From positions 62,001 to 126,000 of the forward strand of contig NZ_BJDN01000004.1 of NCBI RefSeq assembly GCF_005405165.1: a stretch of 64,000 bases of DNA, read 5' to 3'. The notes beneath the pieces are model-generated. The model was not told where the DNA came from, ran no database searches, and saw only the letters and a list, made by a program, of their open reading frames with translations. Below, one piece after another: positions 8,269 to 16,760 of this stretch. Origin of the DNA: Loigolactobacillus binensis. Its GTDB lineage: Bacteria > Bacillota > Bacilli > Lactobacillales > Lactobacillaceae. Position 1 is the first letter of the stretch, and each line of letters opens with the position of its first letter. A program made the translations under genes and the position numbers.

Positions 8269-9473
8269 AGGAAGAATTAATTAATAAAATTGAAGCCGCA
8301 ATTACAGAATTAAAGCAAGGCCATTTGATCATCATCGCTGATTCAACGGATCGAGAAGCTGAAGGCGATATGATGGGCTTGGCCGAATATGTTTCACCAG
8401 CGAACGTCAACCAAATGGTCAACAAAGCGCGCGGATTATTATGCGTACCGATGGATCGTTCTTACGCCACGCGGTTAGGGCTACACAAGATGGTGACTGA
8501 TGATACTGATGCATTTGGCACGGCCTTTACCATCAGTACCGATGCTAAAACAACGACTACCGGTATTTCTGCCTTCGACCGTGCGGATACGATCAAGCAA
8601 TTAGCCAAAAGTGACAGTCATTCTGATCAATTTTATCATCCAGGTCATATTTTCCCGTTGATCTCCCGCGATAACGGGGTTTTGGAGCGAACGGGCCATA
8701 CTGAAGCAGCCGTTGATCTGGCTAAAATTGCGCAGACAACGCCGGTGGCCTATATTTGTGAAATTCTGAAAAAAGATGGCACAATGGCGCGTCGTAAAGA
8801 TTTAAAGGCCTTCGCTGAAGGTAGCCAAATGATGATGATCACCGTTGATGAAATCATTGCTTATCGACAGTTAAAGGACGAATTGACTGTACTACCAGCA
8901 GTCAAGTTGCCGACCCAATACGGTGATTTTAAATTGGAAGCTTTTACTGAAGATGAAAGTAAGGAACCAGCCTTGCTGATCTCTAAAGGAGATTTGACTG
9001 GCACTGAACCAGTATTGTTACGGCTACATTCGGAATGCTTGACCGGCGACGTATTCAAATCCCAACGCTGCGATTGTGGTGCGCAGCTGGAACAAGCGTT
9101 ACAGAAGATTGAGGCCGCCGGCCGCGGTGCGGTTTTGTATTTACGGCAAGAAGGGCGGGGCATCGGTCTGCTTAACAAGTTAAAGGCTTATCAATTACAA
9201 GAACATGGTTACGATACTGTAGAAGCTAATACTAAACTAGGTTTTGCGGCGGATCAACGGGACTACGTTTTAGCGGCGCGGATCTTACAGAAAAAGGGCA
9301 TTGATCAAATTAAATTAATGACTAACAATCCAGATAAGATCAGCCAGTTAACTGATCTAGGCATTACTGTGACGGAGCGGGTACCGTTGGAAATCCCAGC
9401 AACTGCTTATGATCGCAAGTATTTAGCGACTAAAAAAACTAAGTTCCATCATTTATTACGGGAGGTCAACTAA
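8265..9473 (+). CDS. ribBA: Bifunctional DHBP synthase / GTP cyclohydrolase II
   Basis: 402 aa fusion. Residues about 1-200 are 3,4-dihydroxy-2-butanone-4-phosphate synthase (DREAEGD, then GHTEAAVDL); the remainder is GTP cyclohydrolase II with RLHSECLTGD, the zinc cysteines in CLTGDVFKSQRCDC, and RQEGRGIGL. It feeds both arms of riboflavin synthesis. The DHBP motif reads EAEGD where many bacteria have ENEGD; I believe this is common in lactobacilli. Third gene of the rib operon, overlapping ribE by 4 bp. Confidence 0.96.
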   Translation: MKEELINKIEAAITELKQGHLIIIADSTDREAEGDMMGLAEYVSPANVNQMVNKARGLLCVPMDRSYATRLGLHKMVTDDTDAFGTAFTISTDAKTTTTGISAFDRADTIKQLAKSDSHSDQFYHPGHIFPLISRDNGVLERTGHTEAAVDLAKIAQTTPVAYICEILKKDGTMARRKDLKAFAEGSQMMMITVDEIIAYRQLKDELTVLPAVKLPTQYGDFKLEAFTEDESKEPALLISKGDLTGTEPVLLRLHSECLTGDVFKSQRCDCGAQLEQALQKIEAAGRGAVLYLRQEGRGIGLLNKLKAYQLQEHGYDTVEANTKLGFAADQRDYVLAARILQKKGIDQIKLMTNNPDKISQLTDLGITVTERVPLEIPATAYDRKYLATKKTKFHHLLREVN

Positions 9474-9474
9474 T

Positions 9475-9936
9475 ATGACAGAAATTCGCGGGACAGTTAA
9501 TGGACGGACAGCAAAAATCGGGATCGTAGCAGCAAAATTTAATTCTTTGGTCACCACCAAACTAGTTAATGGTGCGCTGATCGAATTAGAAAAGTATGAA
9601 GTTGCTGCTGACAATATTACGACGGTTTGGGTGCCAGGGGCCTTAGAATTGTCACGGGTAGTCAAAAAATTGGCTAATAGTGGTAAAGTGGATGGCGTGA
9701 TCGCTTTAGGTGCCGTTGTTCGAGGGGAAACGTCACACTATGAATTAGTTTGCCGGGAAACCGCCATTGGTTTAGCGGATATTTCGGTAAATGGCCCGGT
9801 ACCAGTGATGTTCGGTGTTTTAACCACCGATAATATGGATCAAGCCATCAATCGTGCTGGTGGTAAATCTGGTAATAAAGGTGCTGACTGTGCCAGTGGT
9901 TTACTGGAAATGTTAAGTGTGGAAGGCCAAATTTAA
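9475..9936 (+). CDS. ribH: 6,7-dimethyl-8-ribityllumazine synthase
   Basis: 153 aa, normal length. Condenses DHBP with the ribitylamino-pyrimidine; forms an icosahedral capsid in many bacteria. The motifs AAKFNSLVT, VPGALELS and GAVVRGETSHYE with the catalytic His are present. The start is one base after the ribBA stop; last gene of the operon, followed by a terminator. Confidence 0.96.
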   Translation: MTEIRGTVNGRTAKIGIVAAKFNSLVTTKLVNGALIELEKYEVAADNITTVWVPGALELSRVVKKLANSGKVDGVIALGAVVRGETSHYELVCRETAIGLADISVNGPVPVMFGVLTTDNMDQAINRAGGKSGNKGADCASGLLEMLSVEGQI

Positions 9937-9992
9937 GAACAATAAAAATTGATACAACTAATAAGTTAGCCGGGAGTACAGTCATCAATTTA

Positions 9993-10040
9993 ATAGCCGA
10001 GAATTTCGTATTTTTACTGAAATTCTCGGCTATTTTTGTG
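9993..10040. terminator. Terminator of the rib operon
   Basis: TAGCCGAGAATTTC pairs with GAAATTCTCGGCTA around an 11-nt loop, followed by TTTTTG. Confidence 0.88.
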
Positions 10041-10338
10041 AGCAAAGGAAGCTGATTATAGGTTTACTTTAGCAGATCTTCACCGTTAGAATTCTGATCC
10101 TTGGCTATTTTTATGAATACGGGGGCAAGCATAATTTTCCAATCAGACCAAGCAAGGCTAAACAAAATGCCAGTAAAAACAGCTAAATTCGTTTTTACTG
10201 GCATTCTTGCGTGTAATTTAGGCGCTGCAAGCACCAGCCGCGCAACTAAGTTTTGTGCACTAACGCAGCCGGAAGCCGAGTCACTTTCAATAAAGTTTGG
10301 CAAGATTTTTAAAAAACTAGCCGTTAATTTATTTTTAT
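10041..10338. other. Gene-free gap with a perfect 15-bp inverted repeat
   Basis: Open frames here on both strands look like chance: they have no good ribosome binding site and no family features. The notable element is AATGCCAGTAAAAAC at 10166-10180, whose exact reverse complement is at 10191-10205 with a 10-nt loop. It could be a bidirectional terminator or a remnant of a small mobile repeat, but it is separated from the nitroreductase stop by about 130 bp. Confidence 0.5.
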
Positions 10339-10893
10339 TTAACGCCGCAGTAAAATTTGGTCTAATGGTTTGCGTTCACTAGCGGTGCCGTGCTCTTTAT
10401 TTTTACCAATGGCGATCAGTAGTAAGGGAATATAACGCTCCTTATCTAAGCCAAAGGCGGAGAGGATCTTATCGTGATTGAAGCCGGTCATCGGGTTAGT
10501 GACATAACCGCGGTTTTGGGCAAGCAACATTAATTGCATACCCGCTAAACCTGCATTTAGGCCGGCCAATGTTAAAGCAGCAGCATTTGGAGCAGGCGTT
10601 TCATTGCCAGCAGTGAAGGCGGTGGATTCATCATTAACAAGATCAGTTGCAATTAAAACCAAACTGCTAGCCGTTTTGATTTGGCTTTGGTTGAAGCTGG
10701 CCTGTTCTAATAATTTAGTGCGGGCATCAGCTGAATCTAAAACTAAATAACGTAAGGGTTGTTTATTCATTGCGCTAGGCGCTAAAGCCGCTGTTTTGAT
10801 CAGCTCATTAAGTTCCGCAGTGGGGAGCGGTTGATCAGGTTCAAATTCACGAACTGAATGCCGAGCACGAATCATTTCTTCTAAATCAGCCAT
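10339..10893 (-). CDS. Nitroreductase-family FMN oxidoreductase
   Basis: 184 aa. The N-terminal RHSVREFEPDQPL holds the FMN-phosphate-binding Arg residues, followed by APSAMNKQPLRYLVL and the C-terminal IAIGKNKEHG. These flavoproteins reduce nitro compounds, quinones or enones with NAD(P)H; the physiological substrate is unknown. GAAGGAAG precedes ATG. Monocistronic, divergent from the permease at 11101. Confidence 0.88.
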   Translation of the reverse strand: MADLEEMIRARHSVREFEPDQPLPTAELNELIKTAALAPSAMNKQPLRYLVLDSADARTKLLEQASFNQSQIKTASSLVLIATDLVNDESTAFTAGNETPAPNAAALTLAGLNAGLAGMQLMLLAQNRGYVTNPMTGFNHDKILSAFGLDKERYIPLLLIAIGKNKEHGTASERKPLDQILLRR

Positions 10894-11100
10894 TAAAAAG
10901 ACTTCCTTCTATAAATAATGTTAAACTACTACTATTATAGCTTAATTAAGCGTTATCAGTATGCTGTGAACCTTCGTCACTACTGTTAGTTTAGTTCTAA
11001 CGACTGATGGCAGCAAGCAAGTTGCTATGGTATAAGTATTAAAGTAAACATTTGCGCTTGGTGAAAGTTTTGAAATAATTTTCAGAGTGAGGGGAATTCG

Positions 11101-12246
11101 ATGCAGATCAATAGAAAACGGCTAATTCAGGTACTGGTCAGTTTAGGCTTATTTCTAGTTATATTGATTTATCCTAAACAGATCTATGCCGCTTTTACCA
11201 ATCTTGTCGGGGTGGTCTTGCCGTTAATTTTAGGTGGTGTACTAGCTTATATTCTGAACTTGCTGTGTGCTCGTTTAGAAAAGTGGTATTTCCCTCATAC
11301 ACAGAAGCGCTGGTTACAAAAAAGTCGCCGTCCGGTGGCGATTGTTTTGACATTAGTGATCATTAGTGTGGTGATTACCGGTGTCTTACAATTGGTGATC
11401 CCTAAATTCACCACTGCATTAGGCGATTTTTTTAGTTCCTTACCAGTGGAAATTGCGCACCTGGGCAACTGGCTAAAAGATACTGACCAGCTGCCTTTGA
11501 TCAGGAAACAAGTTGCTGCCATGAATATCGACTGGACTTCACTTCAAACGAAGGTGATGAAATATTTCACTTCCGGATTAAGTGGGGTCTTCGGCTCAGC
11601 CTTTACGATCTTTGGCAATATTACCAAAGGCATTGTGAATTTCTTTTTAGCGTTGACCTTTGCGATCTATATTCTAAGTAGTAAGGAACGCTTAGGCCAC
11701 AATGTGCACCGAGTCTGTCGTGCCTTTATTCCCCAACCACTTTTGCAGCGATTACGTTATGTGTTACAGGTGGCGCATAAAATGTTTAGTAGCTTCATTG
11801 TGGGGCAGGTCACTGAGGCTTTTGTTCTAGGAACACTTTGTGTGTTGGGCATGTGGTTATTTCGGTTTCCCTATGCTTTACCGATCGGAGCCTTTATTGG
11901 GGTCACCGCGTTGATCCCTATTTTTGGTGCTTGGATCGGAGCGGGAGTCGGCTTTTTATTGATCGTCGTTGATTCACCGTTAAAAGCAGTTCTATTCATT
12001 GTTTTCATTTTAGTTCTGCAACAATTAGAAAGTAATCTGATCTATCCACGCGTAGTAGGAACTTCGATCGGCTTGCCTGGTATCTGGGTTTTGGCCGCAA
12101 TCACTGTTGGTAGTGGCTTAGCTGGCGTTTTAGGGATGTTACTCGGTGTGCCGTTAGCGGCGACTGTGTATCAGTTACTGCGCAATGCGACCAATAAACG
12201 GTTAACAGTCATCAAAATAAAAAAGCAGCCGCCGGCAGAAGACTGA
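11101..12246 (+). CDS. AI-2E family (PerM/TqsA-type) permease
   Basis: 381 aa with about seven to eight hydrophobic segments: two at the N-terminus, one near residue 78, and a dense C-terminal block. The family segment GVPLAATVYQLL closes the membrane part. Members are linked to autoinducer-2 export or Na+/H+ antiport; the substrate here is unknown. GAGGGG lies before ATG. The tail is basic and cytoplasmic. No co-transcribed gene. Confidence 0.83.
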   Translation: MQINRKRLIQVLVSLGLFLVILIYPKQIYAAFTNLVGVVLPLILGGVLAYILNLLCARLEKWYFPHTQKRWLQKSRRPVAIVLTLVIISVVITGVLQLVIPKFTTALGDFFSSLPVEIAHLGNWLKDTDQLPLIRKQVAAMNIDWTSLQTKVMKYFTSGLSGVFGSAFTIFGNITKGIVNFFLALTFAIYILSSKERLGHNVHRVCRAFIPQPLLQRLRYVLQVAHKMFSSFIVGQVTEAFVLGTLCVLGMWLFRFPYALPIGAFIGVTALIPIFGAWIGAGVGFLLIVVDSPLKAVLFIVFILVLQQLESNLIYPRVVGTSIGLPGIWVLAAITVGSGLAGVLGMLLGVPLAATVYQLLRNATNKRLTVIKIKKQPPAED

Positions 12247-12598
12247 GTGATCGCTGGTAAAACTTTATTTACGTCATAACTAGCAAGCCCGACAACTATT
12301 TAGGACAAGGCTAAATATGAGCCGCAGCTGGTTCACTAAGATTATGGTGATTGATTTGATTAGATATTTTGGTCTTTATCAGTAATTATTGCAAGAATTC
12401 TGGAGTCTAAAACCCCGCGCTAGTGAATTTTGGTTCAATAGCGCGGGGTTTTATAGGCTGCTTCAATAAATATTTTGGATTGCTTAGCAATTTGTGGATC
12501 GGGCAGCAAGTACTAAAAAAATACAGTTATAATCTGGGGCTTTAGTGCATAGCCTAAGCTGTACTTTTAGAATATGTCCCAGTACACAGCCGTATTTT
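12247..12598. other. Intergenic region, 352 bp
   Basis: Between two convergent genes. Apart from the terminator at 12409-12452 I see no gene or structured element. Confidence 0.6.
12409..12452. terminator. Bidirectional terminator
   Basis: AAAACCCCGCGCTA pairs perfectly with TAGCGCGGGGTTTT around a 16-nt loop; A and T runs flank both sides, so it can serve both the permease and the MarR gene. Confidence 0.88.
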
Positions 12599-13039
12599 TT
12601 AGCTTAAAATACTCTCCAGTTCGGTCACTAATTCATTGTTGATTGTTAACGCAGTCTGGTATTTTTCAAGTACCAATTGATCGCGACTGATACAAGTACT
12701 GACAGCCGTGTAAACTGCGTGTTGTTGCTGTTTCGCTAATGGTGTTAATTGTATCTTCAGTTGTCGGCGGTCATTTTCTGGACGCTGCCGGTTGATCCAA
12801 CCGGCGACCTCCAACCGCTTTAATAAGGGCGTCAATGTATTGCTATTGAGCTTTAATTCGGCACCCAGTTCATGGAGTGATTGGTTGTCTTTGGCCCACA
12901 ACGAAAGTAAAACTAAGTACTGTGGGTAAGTCAATTTAAATGGCGCCAGAACCTGTTGGTAAAATTTACTAAAAAGCCGGCTAGCGTTGTAAACTGAAAA
13001 GCAAAGTTGATTAGTTAATTGCATCTCTTCTTCAGCCAT
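12599..13039 (-). CDS. MarR-family regulator, OhrR-like
   Basis: 146 aa. The N-terminal TNQLCFSVYNASR matches OhrR, whose cysteine in this position senses organic hydroperoxides; here it is Cys13. The winged helix (LHELGAELKLNSNTLTPLLK, about 75-94) and wing DRRQLKIQLT follow. It is likely a repressor released on Cys oxidation. No ohr gene is adjacent; instead it is divergent from the hydroxyacid dehydrogenase at 13178. Confidence 0.85.
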   Translation of the reverse strand: MAEEEMQLTNQLCFSVYNASRLFSKFYQQVLAPFKLTYPQYLVLLSLWAKDNQSLHELGAELKLNSNTLTPLLKRLEVAGWINRQRPENDRRQLKIQLTPLAKQQQHAVYTAVSTCISRDQLVLEKYQTALTINNELVTELESILS

Positions 13040-13060
13040 TCGAGTTATCAGTTCCTTTCA

Positions 13061-13072
13061 ATCGTGTACGAT
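13061..13072. promoter_or_regulatory. Possible MarR/OhrR operator
   Basis: ATCGTGTACGAT, two 5-bp arms around GT, lies 22 bp upstream of the regulator start and in the shared divergent region. It is a palindrome in the right place for autoregulation; binding is inferred only. Confidence 0.45.
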
Positions 13073-13177
13073 CGTTTTTAGTATAGAACTTGATTACATT
13101 TTTTACAAGCATAATTTAATTAAAATCTGATATTATCAGCGACAAAATAAGAATTTGCTAAAAGGGGACTTTATTTT

Positions 13178-14098
13178 ATGACACGAAAATTAGCCGTTAT
13201 TGGCATGGGCAACGTTGGGGCTGCTGCCGCTCATTATATTGTCGCTGGCGGTTTTGCCGATGATTTAGTTTTAATTGATAAACGTGAAGAAAAGGTAGCC
13301 GCTGATGCCTTAGATCTACAGGATGCTCTACCTAATTTGCCACACCATACTAATATTGTGGTCAACGATTATGCTGCCTTGCAAGACGCCGATGTGATCA
13401 TTTCTGCAATCGGTAGTATCAAATTGCAAGATAATGCGAATGATGATCGTTTCGCCGAGTTACCTTTTACCCGGGTGGCGGTCCGTGAAGTTGCTGCTAA
13501 AATTAAGGCCAGCGGTTTTCATGGTTTGATCGTTGCGATCACCAATCCAGTTGACGTGATCACGTCGATCTACCAAGAAGTTACTGGTTTACCTAAAAAA
13601 CACGTTATTGGAACCGGCACGCTTTTAGACTCTGCGCGCATGAAGCGTTCCGTTGCCCAGCGGTTGAACATTGATCCACGTTCCGTTGTTGGCTATAACT
13701 TAGGCGAACACGGGAATTCGCAATTCACTGCTTGGTCAACGGTTCGCGTTTTAGGCAAACCGATCACCGAAATTGCTCAGGAAAAACATTTAGACCTGGA
13801 CGAACTCGATAAGGAGGCGCGTGCCGGCGGCTTTAAAGTTTTCCACGGTAAAAAGTACACTAATTATGGTGTTTCCACCGCTGCCGTTTACTTGGCTAAC
13901 ACGATCATGACTAACGCATTAACCGAATTACCCGTTTCCAATTACCGGGAAGAGTACGGCACTTACCTATCTTATCCGGCGATCGTTGGGCGTGATGGTA
14001 TTGTTGAGCAGTTACAACTTGATTTGACTGAGGAAGAGTTGGCTAAGTTGCAAACATCTGCTGATTTTATTAAAACTAAATACGCCGAAAGCCGTTAA
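13178..14098 (+). CDS. L-2-hydroxyisocaproate dehydrogenase (lactate/malate dehydrogenase family)
   Basis: 306 aa, NAD-dependent. Rossmann motif GMGNVGAAAAH at the N-terminus; ITNPVDVIT; catalytic His in GEHGNSQFTAWS; substrate Arg and loop consistent with L-HicDH. Sequence features such as DLQDALPNL, TGTLLDSARM and EEYGTYLSYPAIVGRDG follow closely the L-HicDH of heterofermentative lactic acid bacteria. It reduces branched-chain 2-oxo acids from amino-acid transamination, recycling NADH. AAAAGGGG precedes ATG. Confidence 0.88.
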   Translation: MTRKLAVIGMGNVGAAAAHYIVAGGFADDLVLIDKREEKVAADALDLQDALPNLPHHTNIVVNDYAALQDADVIISAIGSIKLQDNANDDRFAELPFTRVAVREVAAKIKASGFHGLIVAITNPVDVITSIYQEVTGLPKKHVIGTGTLLDSARMKRSVAQRLNIDPRSVVGYNLGEHGNSQFTAWSTVRVLGKPITEIAQEKHLDLDELDKEARAGGFKVFHGKKYTNYGVSTAAVYLANTIMTNALTELPVSNYREEYGTYLSYPAIVGRDGIVEQLQLDLTEEELAKLQTSADFIKTKYAESR

Positions 14099-14112
14099 AG
14101 CTGACTGGTAGT

Positions 14113-14148
14113 TCAAAAAACTCATCCAATTTTGGATGAGTTTTTTGT
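14113..14148. terminator. Terminator after L-HicDH
   Basis: AAAAAACTCATCCAA and TTGGATGAGTTTTTT form a tight hairpin with a very short loop and T tail. Confidence 0.88.
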
Positions 14149-14396
14149 TTGGTACAAAGTTAAAATGTTTAGGGTCGGCGCTAGATTCGATTGGTATTTG
14201 GCAATAATTAACAAGTAATACTGAAACAGAGTTTAGTAACCGGTTAACAAAAAAGTAAAATAGTATCAATATTTTAGACTTTTTCTGCTATAATGATAAC
14301 CATAGTCTATGAAGTGCTTATTTTTCCGCCGGTTAAAACATGAATGTCATCCTAGAACTATTATAAAGTGCGTAATTTGGGGAAACTGGAGTAGGA

Positions 14397-15107
14397 GTGA
14401 GCGGATTGCGATGCAAGGGCAAGAAAACACTTAATGAGGGAAAGAACTCTTTAGTTCAATATTGCTTGTTTCGCCAAGCGCGCTACGATCAGATAAGACA
14501 GATTGTTGACGGGTACGAACTCTTATTGCGAAAGCGAATTACGAATCAGTGGCAGGTACCAGTGGATTTTAACAGGCTAACTCCAGAGGCGTTTGCTAAT
14601 GTTGTTAGTGAGGCACTGGTTCATTTGTCCCCGACTACTAAGGTCATGATCAATTTAGATCATGATCAATTTATTCAACCGGCAATGCTACAAGCATTGG
14701 CTCACGTCCAGCAACAATTTGCTCAGCAACAATTGATTATTGAGTTGACTGAACGTGACAATGGCCAGTTAATTTTAGAATCGGAGTTGGTCACCGCCGC
14801 CCGCTATCTCATTGCGCAAGGCTTACAATTGAGTTTGGACGATGTAGGCAGTGGGATTAATCAATTTACGCGTCTAAAGGCATTACTGCCACTTGCTATA
14901 GAAGTTAAATTTGCTTTACAAAATGGCGATATAAACGATCCAATTTATTATGAGCAATTACTTTTCTGGCGCCAACTTGCTCAGTCAGGCAACAAGGCTT
15001 TTGTTTTGGAAGGTATTGAAACGGCGAGGGATGTGGCGTTAGCCGATCAGTTGGCGATTACTTTACGACAGGGCTATTATTATGCGTGCCCCCAACAATT
15101 TTATTGA
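14397..15107 (+). CDS. Stand-alone EAL-domain protein (cyclic-di-GMP phosphodiesterase family)
   Basis: 236 aa from GTG, with GGAG 6 nt upstream. It is essentially one EAL domain without a sensor domain. The motif residues are mostly in place: YELLLR (Glu41) for the EAL motif, MINLDHD, IIELTERD, LDDVGSG (DDFG motif), EVKF with the Lys, and VLEGIET. That is compatible with an active phosphodiesterase, although the DDVG variant and truncated ends leave room for a binding-only role. No GGDEF protein is seen in the window. An extended -10 (TGCTATAAT, 14286-14294) lies about 100 bp upstream. Confidence 0.8.
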   Translation: MSGLRCKGKKTLNEGKNSLVQYCLFRQARYDQIRQIVDGYELLLRKRITNQWQVPVDFNRLTPEAFANVVSEALVHLSPTTKVMINLDHDQFIQPAMLQALAHVQQQFAQQQLIIELTERDNGQLILESELVTAARYLIAQGLQLSLDDVGSGINQFTRLKALLPLAIEVKFALQNGDINDPIYYEQLLFWRQLAQSGNKAFVLEGIETARDVALADQLAITLRQGYYYACPQQFY

Positions 15108-15397
15108 AGTACGATTCGGCTGTGACCATTATTTTAGGCTATAGTTTTTTATAGTGATGCTTTTTTGCATTTAGACGTTGATCGCCGGTCTTTAGAACAA
15201 TACTTATTTCGCCGCACACAGCAAAAATTAATTTTGTAATAATCGTGGACGTGGTAAAATGAGTAACGAATACCTGTAGTGCAAAACTATATTCGTTTAA
15301 GTCAGCAAAATTTAAGTTTAACGATCAAACGATTTGTTGAAGAATATCAGTTGACACTATGCGTAACCATACATTTTATACGAGGAGCGAACACACA
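15108..15397 (+). pseudogene. Possible decayed coding sequence upstream of efp
   Basis: One reading frame gives a protein-like stretch ending at TAA 15237 (…FLHLDVDRRSLEQYLF…). After several stops the same frame resumes from GTG 15279 for 40 codons ([20 protein letters not shown]…), ending at TGA 15399-15401, which overlaps the efp ATG. The stops and the lack of a ribosome binding site argue for a remnant; the second part could alternatively be a leader ORF coupled to efp. TAAAAT at 15255 is a possible -10. I do not recognise the family. Confidence 0.35.
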
Positions 15398-15961
15398 ATG
15401 ATTGAAGCAATCAATTTAAAAGCCGGCATGACTTTTGAGCAAAATGGTAAGCTGATCAAGGTTTTATCAGCTGACCACCATAAGCCCGGTAAAGGTAATA
15501 CCGTTATGCGCATGAAGTTATATGATATTCGTTCAGGCTCAACCGTTGAAACCACGATGCGGCCTGAAGAAAAAGTTGAACAGGCCGTTTTAGAGACTAA
15601 GGATGCCCAGTATCTGTACACGCAAGATGATACAGCATTTTTTATGGATTTAGCGACTTATGAACAGTATGAATTACCAACAGAATCCATTGCACCAGAA
15701 ATGAAATTCTTGTTGGAAAACATGCAAGTTAAGATCGAATTCTTCCAAACAGAAGTGATCGGTTTAACTTTACCGACGACCGTTGTTTTGACTGTGGCTG
15801 AAACGCAGCCAACGATCAAAGGTGCCACTGCAGCTAGTGGTGGTAAACCGGCAACAATGGAAACTGGTTTGGTAGTTACCGTTCCTGATTTTATCAGTGC
15901 TGGTGAAAAATTAGAGATCAATACACAAAAAGCAGCCTACGTTAAACGTGCTGGTAAATAA
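15398..15961 (+). CDS. efp: Translation elongation factor P
   Basis: 187 aa. It relieves ribosome stalling at polyproline stretches. The start is ATG 15398 behind GAGGAG; upstream extension to 15359 is not supported. The loop HHKPGKGNT puts Lys32 at the tip, the residue that carries 5-aminopentanol in Bacillus subtilis. The gene for the putative modifying reductase (YmfI) is at 29157 in this window. The KOW-like N-domain and two OB-type domains are complete. Confidence 0.93.
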   Translation: MIEAINLKAGMTFEQNGKLIKVLSADHHKPGKGNTVMRMKLYDIRSGSTVETTMRPEEKVEQAVLETKDAQYLYTQDDTAFFMDLATYEQYELPTESIAPEMKFLLENMQVKIEFFQTEVIGLTLPTTVVLTVAETQPTIKGATAASGGKPATMETGLVVTVPDFISAGEKLEINTQKAAYVKRAGK

Positions 15962-16036
15962 ACGATTCAAGGTCGGCCATCAAGGCGGGCCTTTTTTAGT
16001 GAACAGATCAAGCACACTATTTAATTGGCATATTAA

Positions 16037-16076
16037 AAAAGTAAGCCCTGACCAGCCTTGATCAGGGCTTACTTTT
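16037..16076. terminator. Bidirectional terminator between efp and the membrane protein gene
   Basis: AAAAGTAAGCCCTGA pairs perfectly with TCAGGGCTTACTTTT around a 10-nt loop. A weaker GGCC-rich stem with a T run directly follows efp at about 15970-16000. Confidence 0.82.
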
Positions 16077-16590
16077 AGTACCAAAGAAAGCGGCCCAAAT
16101 TAAATAGGCTGAAAGCGAGTAAAATAATCCCGTTGTTAACGCCGACTAAGGCACTTTTTGCCGGTGTGGGCCAAAATAGTCCCAGTAAGCTGACAATAAT
16201 CATCAACGCTGCTAACCAATAAAGACTGGGATCATGAAAAATAAATTGTAAAGCAATAAAGTGGCTGCCTACTACTAAACTGATCCACGGGGCAACGTAA
16301 ATCGACTGCTGGGTCTTCAACAGAATAGCGGCACCGCCACCGGCCAGTATAAATTCGCCTAAAACGAAAATAAGGTACCAACGATAATTGGTTTGTGCAG
16401 TGAGTGCAGTTGCGCTATGCCAGTGTTGGTAGCTAAGATAGCCACTGAATGCAGCCAACAAGGCCCCGATCACACTGGCTATTGCCACTGGCCAACGCCA
16501 TTGATCCGGTAGCGTTTCTTGGGCCCAACCAAACCAGACAAAACTAAATAGACCGAAAATAGCGGCGGACATTAAATGATCACGCAGCAT
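16075..16590 (-). CDS. Hypothetical six-helix membrane protein
   Basis: 171 aa from the second Met (MLRDHLM), chosen because AAGGAAG lies 8 nt upstream; the ATG at 16606-16608 has no site. Nearly the whole protein is hydrophobic: roughly six transmembrane spans, separated by short loops such as QHWHSATALTAQTNYRW. No catalytic or transport motif was recognised and I assign no function. Monocistronic. Confidence 0.75.
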   Translation of the reverse strand: MLRDHLMSAAIFGLFSFVWFGWAQETLPDQWRWPVAIASVIGALLAAFSGYLSYQHWHSATALTAQTNYRWYLIFVLGEFILAGGGAAILLKTQQSIYVAPWISLVVGSHFIALQFIFHDPSLYWLAALMIIVSLLGLFWPTPAKSALVGVNNGIILLAFSLFNLGRFLWY

Positions 16591-16760
16591 GGAGGTCACT
16601 TCCTTCATTATAAAGTTGTGGAATTATTGCTACTAAGTTAATGACATGAATTTTGAAAATACCAGACTTAAGTTTAGCATAGCAAGTTATGTGCGTGCTG
16701 GCTAATAATATACAAGGCAAGTCTAAAGATGTTAAAATGAAGGAAAATGGGGTGGTTGAA

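Noticed and set aside
10101..10382. Open frame of 93 codons on the plus strand
   Set aside because: It runs across the 15-bp inverted repeat and into the 3' end of the nitroreductase, has no ribosome binding site and no family character.
15351..15380. TTGACA-N18-TTTATA promoter just before efp
   Set aside because: The start of transcription would fall within the ribosome binding site, leaving no usable leader.
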